From: Armigeres subalbatus
Lineage: Eukaryota > Arthropoda > Insecta > Diptera > Culicidae
Assembly: GCF_024139115.2 (NCBI RefSeq)
Contig: NC_085140.1
Location: 103,924,988 to 103,988,987 of the forward strand
Length of the DNA: 64,000 bases
Reading direction: 5' to 3'
In this document: piece by piece, positions 44,876-57,406 of the stretch
How the letters are laid out: each line of letters opens with the position of its first letter
Position numbering within the stretch: the stretch's first letter is position 1
Position numbers and translations under genes: made by a program
Notes under the pieces: generated by a model
Told to the model about the DNA's origin: nothing
Seen by the model: only the letters and a program-made list of their open reading frames with translations
The model's database searches: none

Positions 44876-46737
44876 CAGTTTTATCAGTTGTCCTTGCCGA
44901 CAGGTAATTGTTGATGATTTTCACCAGGTAGCTGGGAAGATTGTAGCGTTGTAGTTTGTACACCAGGCCATCATGCCATACATTGTCAAATGCCTTCTCG
45001 ACATCGAGTAAGGCCATGGCGGATGTTTTCGAGACAAACTTGTTCCGTCTGAGGACGTTGGTAACTCGGGTCAGTTGGTGTACAGTTGACCGACCGCGTC
45101 GGAAACCAAACTGTTCCTCGAGCAAGATGTTGAGATTTTCGGCAGACTCAAATAACCGATGATGAATAGCTTTTTCGAATAGCTTGGATAACCCTGAGAG
45201 AAGGCTGATGGGTCGATAACTTTTGGGGGAGGAAGGATCCTTCCCAGGCTTCCGTATGGGGATGACTTTCGCTGACTTCCAGGACGATGGAAAGTAGCTA
45301 AGCCGGAGACACTGATTAAAGATCAGCGAGAGGTGCTCAAAGAACGGAGCACTGGATGCTGTCGAAGCCTGGGGCCTTCATGTTCTTCGACGATTTGATA
45401 TAGGCCGTCAATTCGTCAGCTGAGATCTCCAACTCCTCCGAGAAGTCGTTGGGAATCAAATGGATGTTGTTAGCATGCTCGTTGACGGCTGCTTCGTGTG
45501 GACTGACGATGTTCTGCCCAAGATTGTGTGAGCTGACGAAGTGACGACCTATTTCAGCGACCTTCTCTGCAGGAGTTATCAAGCGATCCTTAGAGCCATT
45601 ATTGTCTAGTGGGATCAAAGGTGGAATGGGCCGAGGCTTGGATTTTAGAATTTTGGTCATTTTCCAGAACGGCTTAGCATAATCTGGGAGAGTGCGGATC
45701 TTATTCGAGAAGTCGTTATTTCTGAGGTCCACCATTCTGGCCTTGATAATTTTTGTGATTCGATTGCAGCGTGCCTTAAGCTCAAGCAGTCCAGTACGCT
45801 GAAACTGCCTGCGAGTGACATTCCGCAATCGAATCAAATCTTTGGTGAGTGTATCGATGTTTAAGGAGTTGCTTACCTGCCGAGCCGTCGGTACGTGTTG
45901 CTCTCGGGCCGCCGTGATCGCCTCCTCGATAGCGCACAGCTGACGGTCGATACTTTCCGGCGTCTCCGGACGCACCTCGTAGTCGACGGTGTTATCGACG
46001 CACTGCTGGAAACGCTGCCAGTTCACTCGGTGGTAGTTCCGCTGTAACTGCTGGTGCCGATTGACCGAGGAGCCCAGTTCCGCCACCACCGGATAGTGAT
46101 CCGAACTGAGCTCCTGGTATACAACCGGCTGCGAGACGTGGTCACTCAGGTTTGTTACGTAGAGGTCGAGCGTTGCGTGGGCACCGGACCGACTCAGCCG
46201 AGTAGGGGAATCCGGGCTCAGGATCATGTAGTGGCCTTCCTCCATGTCGTTGCTCCAGATGGTGCCGTTTCGATTGCCGCGACTGTTGCCCCAGGCTTGA
46301 TGTTTGGCATTCAAGTCGCCGGCAATGATATACTGGCCTTGCCTCCGCGTCAGCTTGACGATGTCCCTCCGAAGGTCAGCCGATGATCCATCGCCTGCTT
46401 TGGCCTGCCTTGGACAGTACGCTGCGATTAGCGCGGTTGTGCCGACCGAAGTGGTGATTTCGACACCGATGGCCTCGATGACACGGAGCTGGAAGCTTGG
46501 AAGCAGACGACAGTTGATGTTGTAGCGAAGAGCGATGGCCACACCACCTCCCCTGGTCGGCCGGTCGAGTCGCACGATGCGGAAGTCCGGGATGTTGACG
46601 TTCACCTCCGGTTTTAGGTGCGTTTCGGTGATGAACGCCACGTCTATTTCCTTCTCCTCAAGGAAATCCTTCAGCTCGATTGATTTGCTCTTTAGCGAGC
46701 AAGCGTTCCAGTTGACCAGGCCCACCCTAGCAGCCAT
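44876..46737 (-). pseudogene. ORF2: endonuclease and partial reverse transcriptase
   Basis: The ATG (46735-46737) overlaps the end of ORF1 (ATGGCTGCTAG). The APE-type endonuclease shows NWNACSLKSK at its start, FITETH, GDLNAKHQAWG and SSDHYPV, i.e. the Asn, Glu, Asp/Asn and Ser-Asp-His catalytic boxes. The linker and RT begin after about residue 300, with KAPGFDSI, then a frameshift near 45340. In the next frames come SPKSYRPISLL, EEQFGFRRGRST and ALLDVEKAFDNVWHDGL (RT motif A). The FADD box and everything after are missing. Non-functional. Confidence 0.88.
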
Positions 46738-47979
46738 TTTCAATTATGAACATGCCAAGTGTGAAGACCTGGTCGAATCGGGTTTTGCAGCCGCGCAGTC
46801 GAGTGGCGAGCTGCGCGAAGATCGGCATCAGTTGCTCCGGAGTGTACAGCGGGGCAGATTCTTCCGGTGGGACGGCTTCGTTCTCCGACTGCCGACGGAA
46901 CCCAGGAGGAGGAAGCGGGGCCATTCGCTGGTGGATGGTGCCGACGATGCTGGAGCTTGGACCGATGCAGCTGCCGCTGCCAGTCGCTTGTGCGGCTGTA
47001 GCGGTGGGAGTATTGGAATCACACGACGGGGAGCCGGGATGGCTGGAAAGTTCACCTCGTTGATTACAGGAACACGGTTCTTCTTCGGAATGGTCCTGGT
47101 GGAAGCCTTCTTCCGGATTTCCAGGAACTCGGCTCGCTTTGGGCAGCCCTTTGTGGTGGCCCGATGTTTGTCGCCACAGTTGGCGCACTTGGGATCGGCC
47201 ACCTCCATTTTGTCGCACTCGTCCGTCGGATGGGGTTCGCCACACTTGTTGCAGCGCGGCTTCATGCGGCAGTTCCTGGTGCCGTGCCCGAAATTGAAGC
47301 AGTTGGTGCATTGCGTGACATCGCGGTGCACTGGCCGATATCGCTCCCAGTCAACGACGGTGTAATTTATAACGCCAACCAGATTCAGGTCCTTCCCGGT
47401 AGTGGAGCCGTGCTCCAGATGGATCAGGTAAAGCTGGGCGCGATATTTCCTCGCCTTGTCGTGACGAGCGATCTTGTGGACGGCTACTGGCTTCAGTCCG
47501 CAACTTTCAAGCTCTGCTTGGAGCTCTTCCTCCTTCATGTCGTGAAGTCCTCGCAGCAAAGCCTTGAGCGGCTTCGTGCCGGGGTGGTCATGAGTGTAGT
47601 ACTCATACTTGTGGACCTCGAGGAACTCCACGACGGATTGATGATGGTCCCTGTTGGCCGGCATCACTTTCACGCCCTCGCTGCAGAGCCGAAAAGTACA
47701 TTTCAGCCCCTTAGCGATCAGCTGGCGAATTTTTGGGCGTAAATCCGGCGGATCGCCCTTCACAAACACGGGCGGGCACTTCTCCTTCCGCTCCGGTTGC
47801 ACCTGCGGCAGCTGCGTTTGCTGCTTCTTCCTCTTTTTCGGCGGATTGCCGGCGTCATCAAGCGGCAACGGCGAAAACACGTTACTCTGCAAAAACTGCT
47901 TGGAGGAATTACCCGGGCCTCCAAGAGCAGTGCGCTTAGGCACTTGTCCGGCGACCGAATCGTCCACCGAGTCTCCCAT
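46727..47979 (-). pseudogene. ORF1: gag-like protein with three zinc knuckles, one frameshift
   Basis: The likely start is the ATG at 47977-47979 (MGDSVDDSV); the open frame upstream has no other natural start. A basic, RRM-like central region (CTFRLCSEGVKVMPAN, YYTHDHPGTKPLKALLRGL) precedes CTNCFNFGHGTRNC, CNKCGEPHPTDEC and CANCGDKHRATTKGC. A frameshift near 46950-47000 moves the frame; the authentic C-terminus (LMPIFAQLATRLRGCKTRFDQ) lies in the neighbouring frame and ends at a TAG overlapping ORF2. It binds element RNA in the family. Confidence 0.88.
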
Positions 47980-48200
47980 GACGGGTCCGGGAGCGAAAAA
48001 CGAGAAAAACCACTTCGAAAAAATGCGCGAGCAAAAAACACGTCCGTACGTGTTGCTGTCTCGAACTGGAATCGCGTGTCTGCTACTTGGTTTTGGAAAA
48101 AGGTTCACACTAGTTCCAACCCCAAAGCTGTCGGGTTCGCACTGTGTTGTTTCACGGTTTCGCACCGGGTTCACCAATACAACTGTACTTCAACTGTCAA
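47980..48200 (-). promoter_or_regulatory. 5' untranslated region of the Juan-like element
   Basis: The sequence before the ORF1 ATG is C/G-rich compared with the flanking minisatellite and ends near 48200, where AT-rich DNA begins. Jockey-type elements carry an internal pol II promoter here; the exact 5' end is not resolved. Confidence 0.4.
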
Positions 48201-48299
48201 AACCATATGAGTGGGTGGGACTGGGCGGAATAAACAAGCAGAAGGGAGAAACGAAACTGTCTGTTATTCAAATAAAATGCGCGTTGAAATTTTTTTTTC

Positions 48300-48785
48300 A
48301 GGAATTTTGTTAGGTATATTTGTTATTGTAGTTTTAAATGGAATTAAGCCGGTACTGTTGTCTTGATACAGTTTTAAAAATAATTGTTAGAGAAGTTATT
48401 CTTACGTTCATTCAGGGTTTTCCTCACAGATTGTGTCCTAAATTAGGTCGGTGGATGGAATTATTTAGGGAATTCCCCTTAAAACCCGTTCACAAAATCC
48501 GTTAAGAATTGTCAGACAAATATATTTGAGGAATACCGAATAGAATTCTTTCTTAAATAATATGCAGAATTTCTTTTGAAATTATTCCAAAAACTTTCTC
48601 GTGCGTTTCAGAATTTAATTCCAGTAATTCTTTCTTGAATTCTTGTATGCATTCATTGGCGATATCTTTCAGGCATTCCTCCATATTTTTTTCCAAGAGA
48701 TCCCTTCGAGATGAATTCCTTTGAAAATCTTCTAGAAATATCTTTTAATACTGTTCCAGGATTTTCTTTGAAAGTTGCTCCAGGA
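48300..48785. repeat. Degenerate GAATTCC-type minisatellite
   Basis: Diverged units leading into the regular array that follows. Confidence 0.6.
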
Positions 48786-49600
48786 ATTAATTTGGAGGAA
48801 TTCCTCCGAAAGTTCTTTGAGGAATTCCTCCGGAAGTTCCTTGAGGGATTCCTCCGGAAGATCCTTTAGGAACTCCTCTGGAAGTTAATTGAGGAATTCC
48901 GCCGGAAGGTCTTTAAGGAATTCCCCCGGAAGTTCCTTGAGGGATTCCTTCGGAAGATCCTTTAGAAACTCCTCTGGAAGTTTATTGAGGAATTCCTCCG
49001 GAAGGTCTTTAAGGAATTTCTCCGCAAGTTCCTTGAAGAATTCCTCCGGAAGTTCCTTGAGGAATTCCTCCGGAAGATTCTTGAGGAATTCCTCTGGAAG
49101 GGAAGGAGCTCTTCTGGAAGTTCTGCCGGAAGTTCTTCCAAGAAATCTTCCGCAAAACCGGAAGCTAAAACAGAAATTCTTACGGAAGCTCCTTCAGGAA
49201 GCAGGAAGTTTTTCGAAGAAATTCCTGGATGAATTAGTGGAGGAATTCCTAATGAACTTTCGGATGAATTCCTGAAGGAACTTCCGGAAGAGTTCCTGGT
49301 GGAGCTTCCGAAGGAACTTAGGAGGAATTCCTGGAGGAACTTTCGGAGGAATTCCTGGAGGAACTTCCGGGGGAAATCCCGAAGGAACTTCTGGAGACAA
49401 TCCTGAAGGAACTTTCGGAGGAAATTCTGAAGAATCTTTCGGATGAATCCTTCAAGGAACTTTCTGAGGAATCCTTCATGGAACTTCCGGAAAAAATCCA
49501 CAAGGAACTTTCGTAAGATTTCCTCAAGGAACATGTAGAGATGAAACCTGCGGGGGAATTCCTGAAGGAACTTCCGGAGCAAAACGTTGTTATGTTTTCT
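48786..49600. repeat. 24-bp tandem array in two opposed orientations
   Basis: From 48786 to about 49110 the unit GGAATTCCTCCGGAAGTTCC (plus TTGA) repeats with a 24-bp period. From about 49205 to 49600 the same unit runs as its reverse complement. The join at 49110-49205 is irregular. Because 24 is a multiple of three and the unit lacks stops in several frames, long frames with an 8-residue period appear on both strands; these are artefacts. Confidence 0.9.
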
Positions 49601-49651
49601 ATGTTGGACTATTGAAAGATAAGGAATTTCAGAAGGAAATCCTAGCATTAA

Positions 49652-49794
49652 GGTAGCTTCACAACTCGGGAATTTGGTCCACGGATTTTTCCCCCTGTGT
49701 TTTTACATATGTTTTCAGGATTTGGGCACGGAAAATCAAAATCCTGGCCCCATTGAAAATCCGGTGGAAAATATTCCCGAGGTGTGAGGCTACC
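49652..49794. mobile_element. TTAA-type MITE, copy C (shortened)
   Basis: GGTAGCTTCACAACTCGGGAA to CCGAGGTGTGAGGCTACC, with TTAA at 49648-49651 and TTTA at 49795-49798. It lacks about 20 bp of the interior present in copies A, B and D. Confidence 0.85.
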
Positions 49795-50095
49795 TTTATC
49801 AGGAGGGGTGGCGAGGACAAAAAATTAGCGTATCCTGTAGAATTTTTATTACATGCTTCTGAGCGTTCTCAAAAAAAAAACTTGCAGAAATAGTGATTGG
49901 AATACCTATCAATATGATTTTATTAGATGAATTTTTGTAGAATAGAAAATCTCCTTTACATGAATTCTATACGGAATTCTTTGTATAAAAAATTATAGAA
50001 TATAAATAATTAAATACATATATCCGCCGCCCAAAAGTTAATTCCATTATCCGCAAACACAGTTCACGCACCTTTTTTTATTTATCATGATCGGA
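49795..50095. other. No recognised feature
   Basis: AT-rich spacer between two TTAA MITEs. Confidence 0.4.
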
Positions 50096-50099
50096 TTAG

Positions 50100-50265
50100 A
50101 GGCTGCCTCACACCTCGGGAAAATTTTCCAGCGGATTTTGAGCCCCGTGTATTTTAAATGGGGCCGGAATTTTGATTTTCCGTGTCCAAATTCCGAAAAC
50201 ATCGCATATGCAAAAATGCATGGGGAAAAAATCCGCGAACCAAATTCCCGAGGTGTGAGGCTACC
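50100..50265. mobile_element. TTAA-type MITE, copy D
   Basis: AGGCTGCCTCACACCTCGGGAA to CCCGAGGTGTGAGGCTACC, flanked by TTAG at 50096-50099 and 50266-50269. The duplication in this family is therefore four bases, with TTAA preferred but not required. The sequence is nearly identical to the complement of copy A. Confidence 0.85.
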
Positions 50266-50269
50266 TTAG

Positions 50270-50990
50270 TCAAGGCCAACGCACTGCTAGTGCACTGGAT
50301 GACCTGGATCATGTTTCAAATCAAAACAAACACGATGCTACGCACACCAACATATTCAATAACAGATGGAACTGATTTATTTTTATTCATGGTTCGGGTT
50401 GGCACCCAGGTTTAAAAACGAATTCGACATTAGTAACTTTGTACTATGTGTTCCACTACCAGCCCTGTACGCTGATTTGTTTGCAGCATGGTTACGGCGA
50501 TCAGCGTAAATAAAATGATCCAAGCGTAAATTAGATACTTACATTTAACGGATAGATTAATCAATATTTTGAGCGCATGGTCAACAGCGATGATGCCATG
50601 CAGAGCACACGACTGCAGAAATCCACGATGGGTATTCGAATATGCGGAAGTTAAACTCATTTTCCGGAAACTTTTCACTTGCGCACAGCGACGAAACGAC
50701 AATGTTTAGAAACGTTGAAAAAGTGAGATTGATGATTGTTTATGTTTTCAGAGGTTTTCAGCCATCATCAAATTTGCGATGTTTTCAGCTCAACCGAATT
50801 TTTTCAACGAAAAAAAAATGGTTCAATCATTTTTCAGTACACTCACAGGGGTTCGGTGAGCTTCTTTCGCTCGCCACCATCGCTCGGGTGGCGCCACTCG
50901 TTTCCTCTTTCAGCTGTCACCGATGACAGCTAGAACTGTCAACAAACCCTCTGCCTTTCCAAACTGTGAAATTCACTCCTTGAACCAATC
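50270..50990. other. Intergenic, upstream of NAC alpha
   Basis: No supported gene. Short frames on both strands have no domain. The right end grades into the NAC alpha promoter. Confidence 0.4.
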
Positions 50991-51068
50991 AGTGTGCTCG
51001 TTCTCTGTTTCCGGCATCTTGTGCTATCGTTCATACCGCATTTATTCTACTGCTTTGTGAAAAGTGGT
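50991..51068 (+). promoter_or_regulatory. NAC alpha promoter and first non-coding exon
   Basis: A CCAAT box (ACCAATCAG, 50985-50993) and pyrimidine-rich stretches (GTTCTCTGTTTCC) precede a consensus donor GTGGT|GTAAGT at 51068/51069. A matching acceptor CCCGTTCACAG ends at 51487, giving a 5'UTR intron of about 420 bp. The pyrimidine-rich start would fit a TOP-type mRNA, as expected of a translation-related gene. The transcription start is not fixed. Confidence 0.5.
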
Positions 51069-51534
51069 GTAAGTTCGTTGAAAATCGTGTTTACCGGAGG
51101 AAAAACTGCTGGCGATGGGCGTTCGTGCGGAAGACTTGAGGAAACTGTAGTCGAGTGATATGTGATTTGTGTAATCAGCATAATTTCGTCAGTGTTTGGA
51201 GGAAGAACATTTTTGCCTCGGCGAAAAGAATGGATGAAATCTGCGGCAAAATGTTATAAAAATAGATCAGTGAGGTTACCGAAAAGTGGTTCTAGATGCA
51301 CGATAAGAATATTGTGGTGATGGGAATATTGGGAAGTGATTGCGGTTTTTCAGTAAATGTTAACCTTCGGTTCTAAGCACTCATCGTTCAGCAGTTTTTA
51401 CTCCGACGCTTCCTCACAAAAATTATAGCCAGAGATCGATTAATGCATCGTCCACTAATGAACTGCTTTGTTCTCGCCCGTTCACAGGAATTTAATCTCG
51501 TAAAGACCAAATCAGCAACGAAACGATTGCAAGT

Positions 51535-53243
<1,709 letters not shown>

Positions 53244-53400
53244 GCAGGGACCTCGTGCCGATGATAGTTTTGTGTATCACCTTGGTGCGTGGTCCGTGGT
53301 TCTCGCTTTCTCCCTGCCTCTTCTCCGCCTGCTCCCGTTTCATTAAACTCCTACTAGTAGTATAAAAGAACAATATAATCGTACAGTTGGACACTGGAAA
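53244..53400 (+). terminator. NAC alpha 3' UTR with poly(A) signal
   Basis: Sequence after the stop contains CATTAAACTCC (ATTAAA at 53342) and, about 30 bp later, AACAATATAATCG. Either could direct polyadenylation. The composition drops back to AT-rich after about 53400. Confidence 0.45.
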
Positions 53401-53880
53401 AATGGAAATGGTTTGTTCTTCAGCTCTGAACTACGCTTCGAATGTTAAACGAAAATGATGATGACAACAATAGGTAGGTTTTTTGTAGGTTGGTAATGCA
53501 CGTGCAGCTGCTAGTCTTTCAATCGTATTCGTGTTTTCGGGCGTTCGATGGTTTTATTATGTCATATTCAACGGTACATACTCACAATATTTACTTTTGC
53601 AGTTCAGAGATTTGGAATACCTTTCAACTGAGCGTGGTTTAAATGCCGTCACTCGATAGCTATTTCGGATGAAATTGAAACTTTTTCCATAGCAAATTCT
53701 GGCACTCGTGTAAGATATGTCCCTTTTGGGATGTGGAAATTTGGGTTGACCTTTTCGTTTGTAATAAATTAACCCATAGAATTTCTATGTCTGAAACTCG
53801 GTTTAGCATATGCACAACATGTGATAGATCAGTTTGATTTCAGCACTCGACAGAGCAACTGTTTTTTTGTACTTTGCTAA
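53401..53880. other. No recognised feature
   Basis: Intergenic AT-rich DNA between NAC alpha and the gag-like pseudogene. Confidence 0.4.
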
Positions 53881-54435
53881 CACGCGGTAGCCGTCTGTAT
53901 TTAGCAGTGCGTTGTGTGAAATACAAAACAAAATTGAATTCAGTTTCCCGCTTGGCAGTGAGAAGCCAAATATGAGCGAAATTGTCCATTTCGTGAAGAT
54001 GATGGACATGGATCGAAGCCAAATCGATGCTGTTTACAGAATAGCACAGGAGAAATCCGTGTTCATTAAGTTCAAATCGGAAGAAGCAATGCTGTATGCA
54101 TTGACTTCTAATGACGCATTTTTTCCATTATGCAAATGGAAAAGAAGCTGCTGTATGCATGTTCCTTGCGGGTGCATACATCCAGTATGTGCGAGTGTAC
54201 GACTTACCACCCGAAGTTACTGATCACGAACTTGCTACTGTGCTGGGGAAGTATGGTAAAGCGAAGAATGTGGTACGGGAAAATTTTCCAGCTGAGTTTT
54301 GCTTCGACGCGTACACAGTTGTACGTGGCGTATACATGGAAGGAAATCCCGTCATCCCTACATTTATGGAATTGGAGGGGGAACATTTTTTATAGCGGAA
54401 ACAAGATTTTTTTTTCTATGTAAGATGGACGGACA

Positions 54436-56885
54436 TCGGAGAGATGGATTCATCGGACCGGATAGTCTGCACACCGTATCGAATGACAACGGCCAACGAT
54501 GCATAAACTTCGCAGCCTCCCGCGGAATGGTAGTCCGAAGCACCTTCTTTCCCCGCAAAAATATCCACAAGGCCACATGGAAATCACCTAACCAAGAAAC
54601 GGAAAACCAAATCGACCACGTTCTAATCGACGGTAAATTCTTCGCCGACATCACGAACGTCCGCACTTACCGCAGTGCGAATATTGAATCCGACCACTAC
54701 CTCGTTGCAGTATGCCTGCGCTCAAAACTCTCGACGGTGTACAACACGCGTCGAGTCGGTAGTCGAGACGGTAGACTAAGCCCAAGAATACGCGCAGCAG
54801 CTGGAAGTGTCATTCCCAATGGAAGAGCAGCTAGGCGCAGCGTCTCTTGAAGATGGCTGGAGAGATATTCGATCCGCCATTGGAAGCACCGCAACCGCTG
54901 CTCTTGGCACGGTGCCCCCGGATCAGAGAAACGACTGGTATGACGGCGAATGTGAGCAGTTAGTGGAAGAGAAGAATGCAGCATGGGCGAGATTGCTGCA
55001 ACACCGCACGAGGGCGAACGAGGCACGATATAAACAGGCGCGGAACAGACAAAACTCGATTTTCCGGAGGAAAAAGCGCCAGCAGGAAGATCGAGACCGT
55101 GAAGAAACGGAGCAACTGTACCGCGCTAATAACACACGAAAGTTCTATGAGAAGTTAAACCGTTCACGTAAGGGCCACGTGCCACAGCCTGATATGTGTA
55201 AGGACATAAACGGGAACCTTCTTACGAACGAGCGTGAGGTGATCCAAAGGTGGCGGCAGCACTACGAAGAACACCTGAATGGCGATGTGGCAGACGAAGA
55301 TGGCGGTATGGTGATGGACCTGGGAGAACGCGCGCAGGACATAATTTTCCTGGCTCCGGATCTCCAGGAAATCCAGGAGGAGATTGGCCGGCTGAAGAAC
55401 AACAAAGCCCCTGGGGTTGACCAACTACCAGGAGAGCTATTTAAACACGGTGGTGAGGCACTGGCTAGAGCGCTGCACTGGGTCATTACCAAGATTTGGG
55501 AGGAGGAAGTTCTGCCGCAGGAGTGGATGGAAGGTGTCGTGTGTCCCATCTACAAAAAGGGCGATAAGCTGGATTGTAGCAACTACCGCGCAATCACATT
55601 GCTGAACGCCGCCTACAAGGTACTCTCCCAAATTTTATGCCGTCGACTAGCACCAACTGCAAGGGAGTTCGTGGGGCAGTACCAGGCGGGTTTTATGGGC
55701 GAACGCGAACGCGAAGGTGTTCGCCATTCGCCAAGTACTGCAGAAATGCCGCGAATACAACGTGCCCACACATCATCTATTCATCGACTTCAAAGCCGCA
55801 TATGATACAATCGATCGGGACCAGCTATGGCAGCTAATGCACGAACACGGTTTTCCGGATAAACTGATACGGTTGATCAAGGCGACGATGGATCGGGTGA
55901 TGTGCGTAGTTCGAGTTTCAGGGGCATTCTCGAGTCCCTTCGAAACCCGCAGAGGTTACGGCAAGGTGATGGTCTTTCGTGTTTGCTATTCAACATCGCT
56001 TTGGAAGGGGTAATACGAAGAGCAGGGATTAACACGAGTGGTACAATTTTCAATAAGTCCGTCCAGCTATTTGGTTTCGCCGACGACATAGATATTATGG
56101 CACGTAACTTTGAGAAGATGGAGGAAGCCTACATCAGACTGAAGAGGGAAGCTAAGCGGATCGGACTAGTCATCAACACGTCGAAGACGAAGTACATGAT
56201 AGGAAGAGGTTCAAGAGAAGACAATGTGAGCCACTCACCGCGAGTTTGCATCGGTGGTGACGAAATCGAGGTGGTAGAAGAATTTGTGTACTTGGGCTCA
56301 CTGGTGACTGCCGAAAATGACACCAGCAGAGAAATTCGGAGACGCATAGTGGCTGGAAATCGTACGTACTTTGGACTCCGCAAGACGCTCCGATCGAATA
56401 GAGTTCGCCGCCGTACCAAACTGACAATCTACAAAACGCTCATTAGACCGGTAGTCCTCTACGGACACGAGACCTGGACGATGCTCGTGGAGGACCAACG
56501 CGCACTTGGAGTTTTCGAAAGGAAAGTGCTGCGTACCATCTATGGTGGGGTGCAGATGGCGGACGGTACGTGGAGGAGGCGAATGAACCACGAATTGCAT
56601 CAGCTGTTGAGAGAACCATCCATCGTTCACACCGTGAAAATCGAACGACTGCGATGGGCCGGGCACGTAGCCAGAATGTCGGACAGTAACCCGGTGAAAA
56701 TGGTTCTCGACAACGATCCGACGGGCACAAGAAGGCGAGGTGCGCAGCGGGCAAGGTGGATCGATCAGGTGGAAGATGACTTGCGGACCCTCCGTAGACT
56801 GCGTGGTTGGCGACGTGTAGCCATGGACCGAGCCGAATGGAGGAGACTCTTATATACCGCACAGGCCACTTCGGCCTTAGTCTGA
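54436..56885 (+). pseudogene. RTE polyprotein: partial endonuclease, reverse transcriptase, C-terminal domain
   Basis: Endonuclease C-terminal boxes NQIDHVLIDGKF and SDHYLV come first. RT follows with NNKAPGVDQLPGEL, YKKGDKLDCSNYRAITLL, HHLFIDFKAAYDTIDRDQ (motif A), RQGDGLSCLLFNIALEGV and GFADDIDIMA (catalytic FADD). The C-terminal region has VLYGHETWTM and RLRWAGHVARM, a pattern common in RTE-like ORFs. At least three frameshifts (about 54810-54850, 55720-55800, 55970) separate the pieces. All catalytic residues of RT are still present, so the copy is young but dead. Confidence 0.9.
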
Positions 56886-56901
56886 ATCAATAATAATAAT
56901 A
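54436..56901 (+). mobile_element. RTE-clade non-LTR retrotransposon, 5'-truncated
   Basis: The target duplication ATGGACGGACA is at 54425-54435 and 56902-56912. It begins inside the endonuclease and ends, four bases after the TCTGAATC stop region, in (TAA)n. No long 3' UTR is present, as is typical of RTE elements (JAM1-like in Aedes). It is related to the fragment at 33716-38420. Confidence 0.9.
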
Positions 56902-57169
56902 ATGGACGGACACCAGCTTAACTTATGCCCTAAACGGAAAACCCGGGAACAGCAAATGAATCGGAAACAGAGGTACCCAATGACGCATTACGTGGCATTA
57001 CTGGAGGAAGACGGAGTTCAAATGGATTTGTCCAGTCCGGCAACTGAAAACAAAAAAAAAATGGACTCGTGCAATATACTAGAGACACCAGACAAGAGAG
57101 AAACGGAGGAACAATAGATGTTGCAGCAAGAAAAAGAACAATTTCTCGGCTGAAACCCCATCCTTTATG

Positions 57170-57406
57170 CTAGTTAAGATAGCAGCCTGATAGATTCCTT
57201 TCTGACAATCCACAGTTGGTTGTTATGGTAAAATTCCGTGCTGTGTTAATCAGAAGATGTTGATCATCTATGGAAATAACTTCTTCGGATGTTGGATTTA
57301 TGGTATAATTACAGATGACAGGCTGTCCTTGCAGGAGTCTTGGTATACCCGTAGAATTTTCTAGTCTTACCTCATCGAGCTTGAATATAGTTGGCTTTAG
57401 GGAACT
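57170..57406 (-). pseudogene. Retroelement env-like glycoprotein fragment, 3' part
   Basis: A minus frame of about 78 codons contains GQPVICNYTINP, a phrase DDQHLLINTARNF and NCGLSERNLSGC, ending at TAG. The spacing of Cys residues and the N-glycosylation sites fit the env-like proteins of insect LTR retroelements (errantivirus or BEL type). The upstream part is displaced by the element at 57407-58735. It is a broken remnant and no LTRs were found. Confidence 0.55.

Larger units (their letters stand above)
44876..48200 (-). mobile_element. Jockey-clade (Juan-like) non-LTR retrotransposon, 3'-truncated
   Basis: On the minus strand it carries a 5' region, a gag-like ORF1 with three zinc knuckles, and ORF2 with endonuclease and the start of the reverse transcriptase. 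It ends inside the RT palm (after NNYLSAR) at about 44876. The rest of RT, the 3' UTR and the tail are missing. Losing the 3' end while keeping the 5' end is the reverse of ordinary target-primed truncation, so a later deletion or insertion is implied. Confidence 0.85.
53890..57117 (+). pseudogene. Gag/ORF1-like zinc-knuckle protein gene, split by an RTE element
   Basis: The left part (about 53890-54435) has an RNP-like region (MSEIVHFVKMMDMDRSQIDA, then YVRVYDLPPEVTDHELATVL and KYGKAKNVVRENF). The right part (56902-57117) continues through LCKMDGHQLNLCPKRKT, a Cys-x2-... zinc-knuckle remnant, into an acidic/polar tail and stops at TAG. A frameshift lies near 54111-54130, and a short degenerate stretch precedes the RTE insertion. 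Similar proteins are multicopy in Aedes. They resemble retroelement ORF1 proteins, but whether they are elements or domesticated genes is not decided here. Confidence 0.65.

Noticed and set aside
46054..48313. Several + strand frames of 100-276 codons
   Set aside because: They are antisense shadows of the Juan-like ORF1 and ORF2, whose minus-strand products have clear domains.
48889..49648. Long open frames (128 and 228 codons) as genes
   Set aside because: They are pure 8-residue repeats produced by the 24-bp tandem array and exist on both strands.
50087..50415. Small protein genes at the TTAA MITEs
   Set aside because: The frames start in MITE sequence, and the same frame appears in three MITE copies at unrelated sites.
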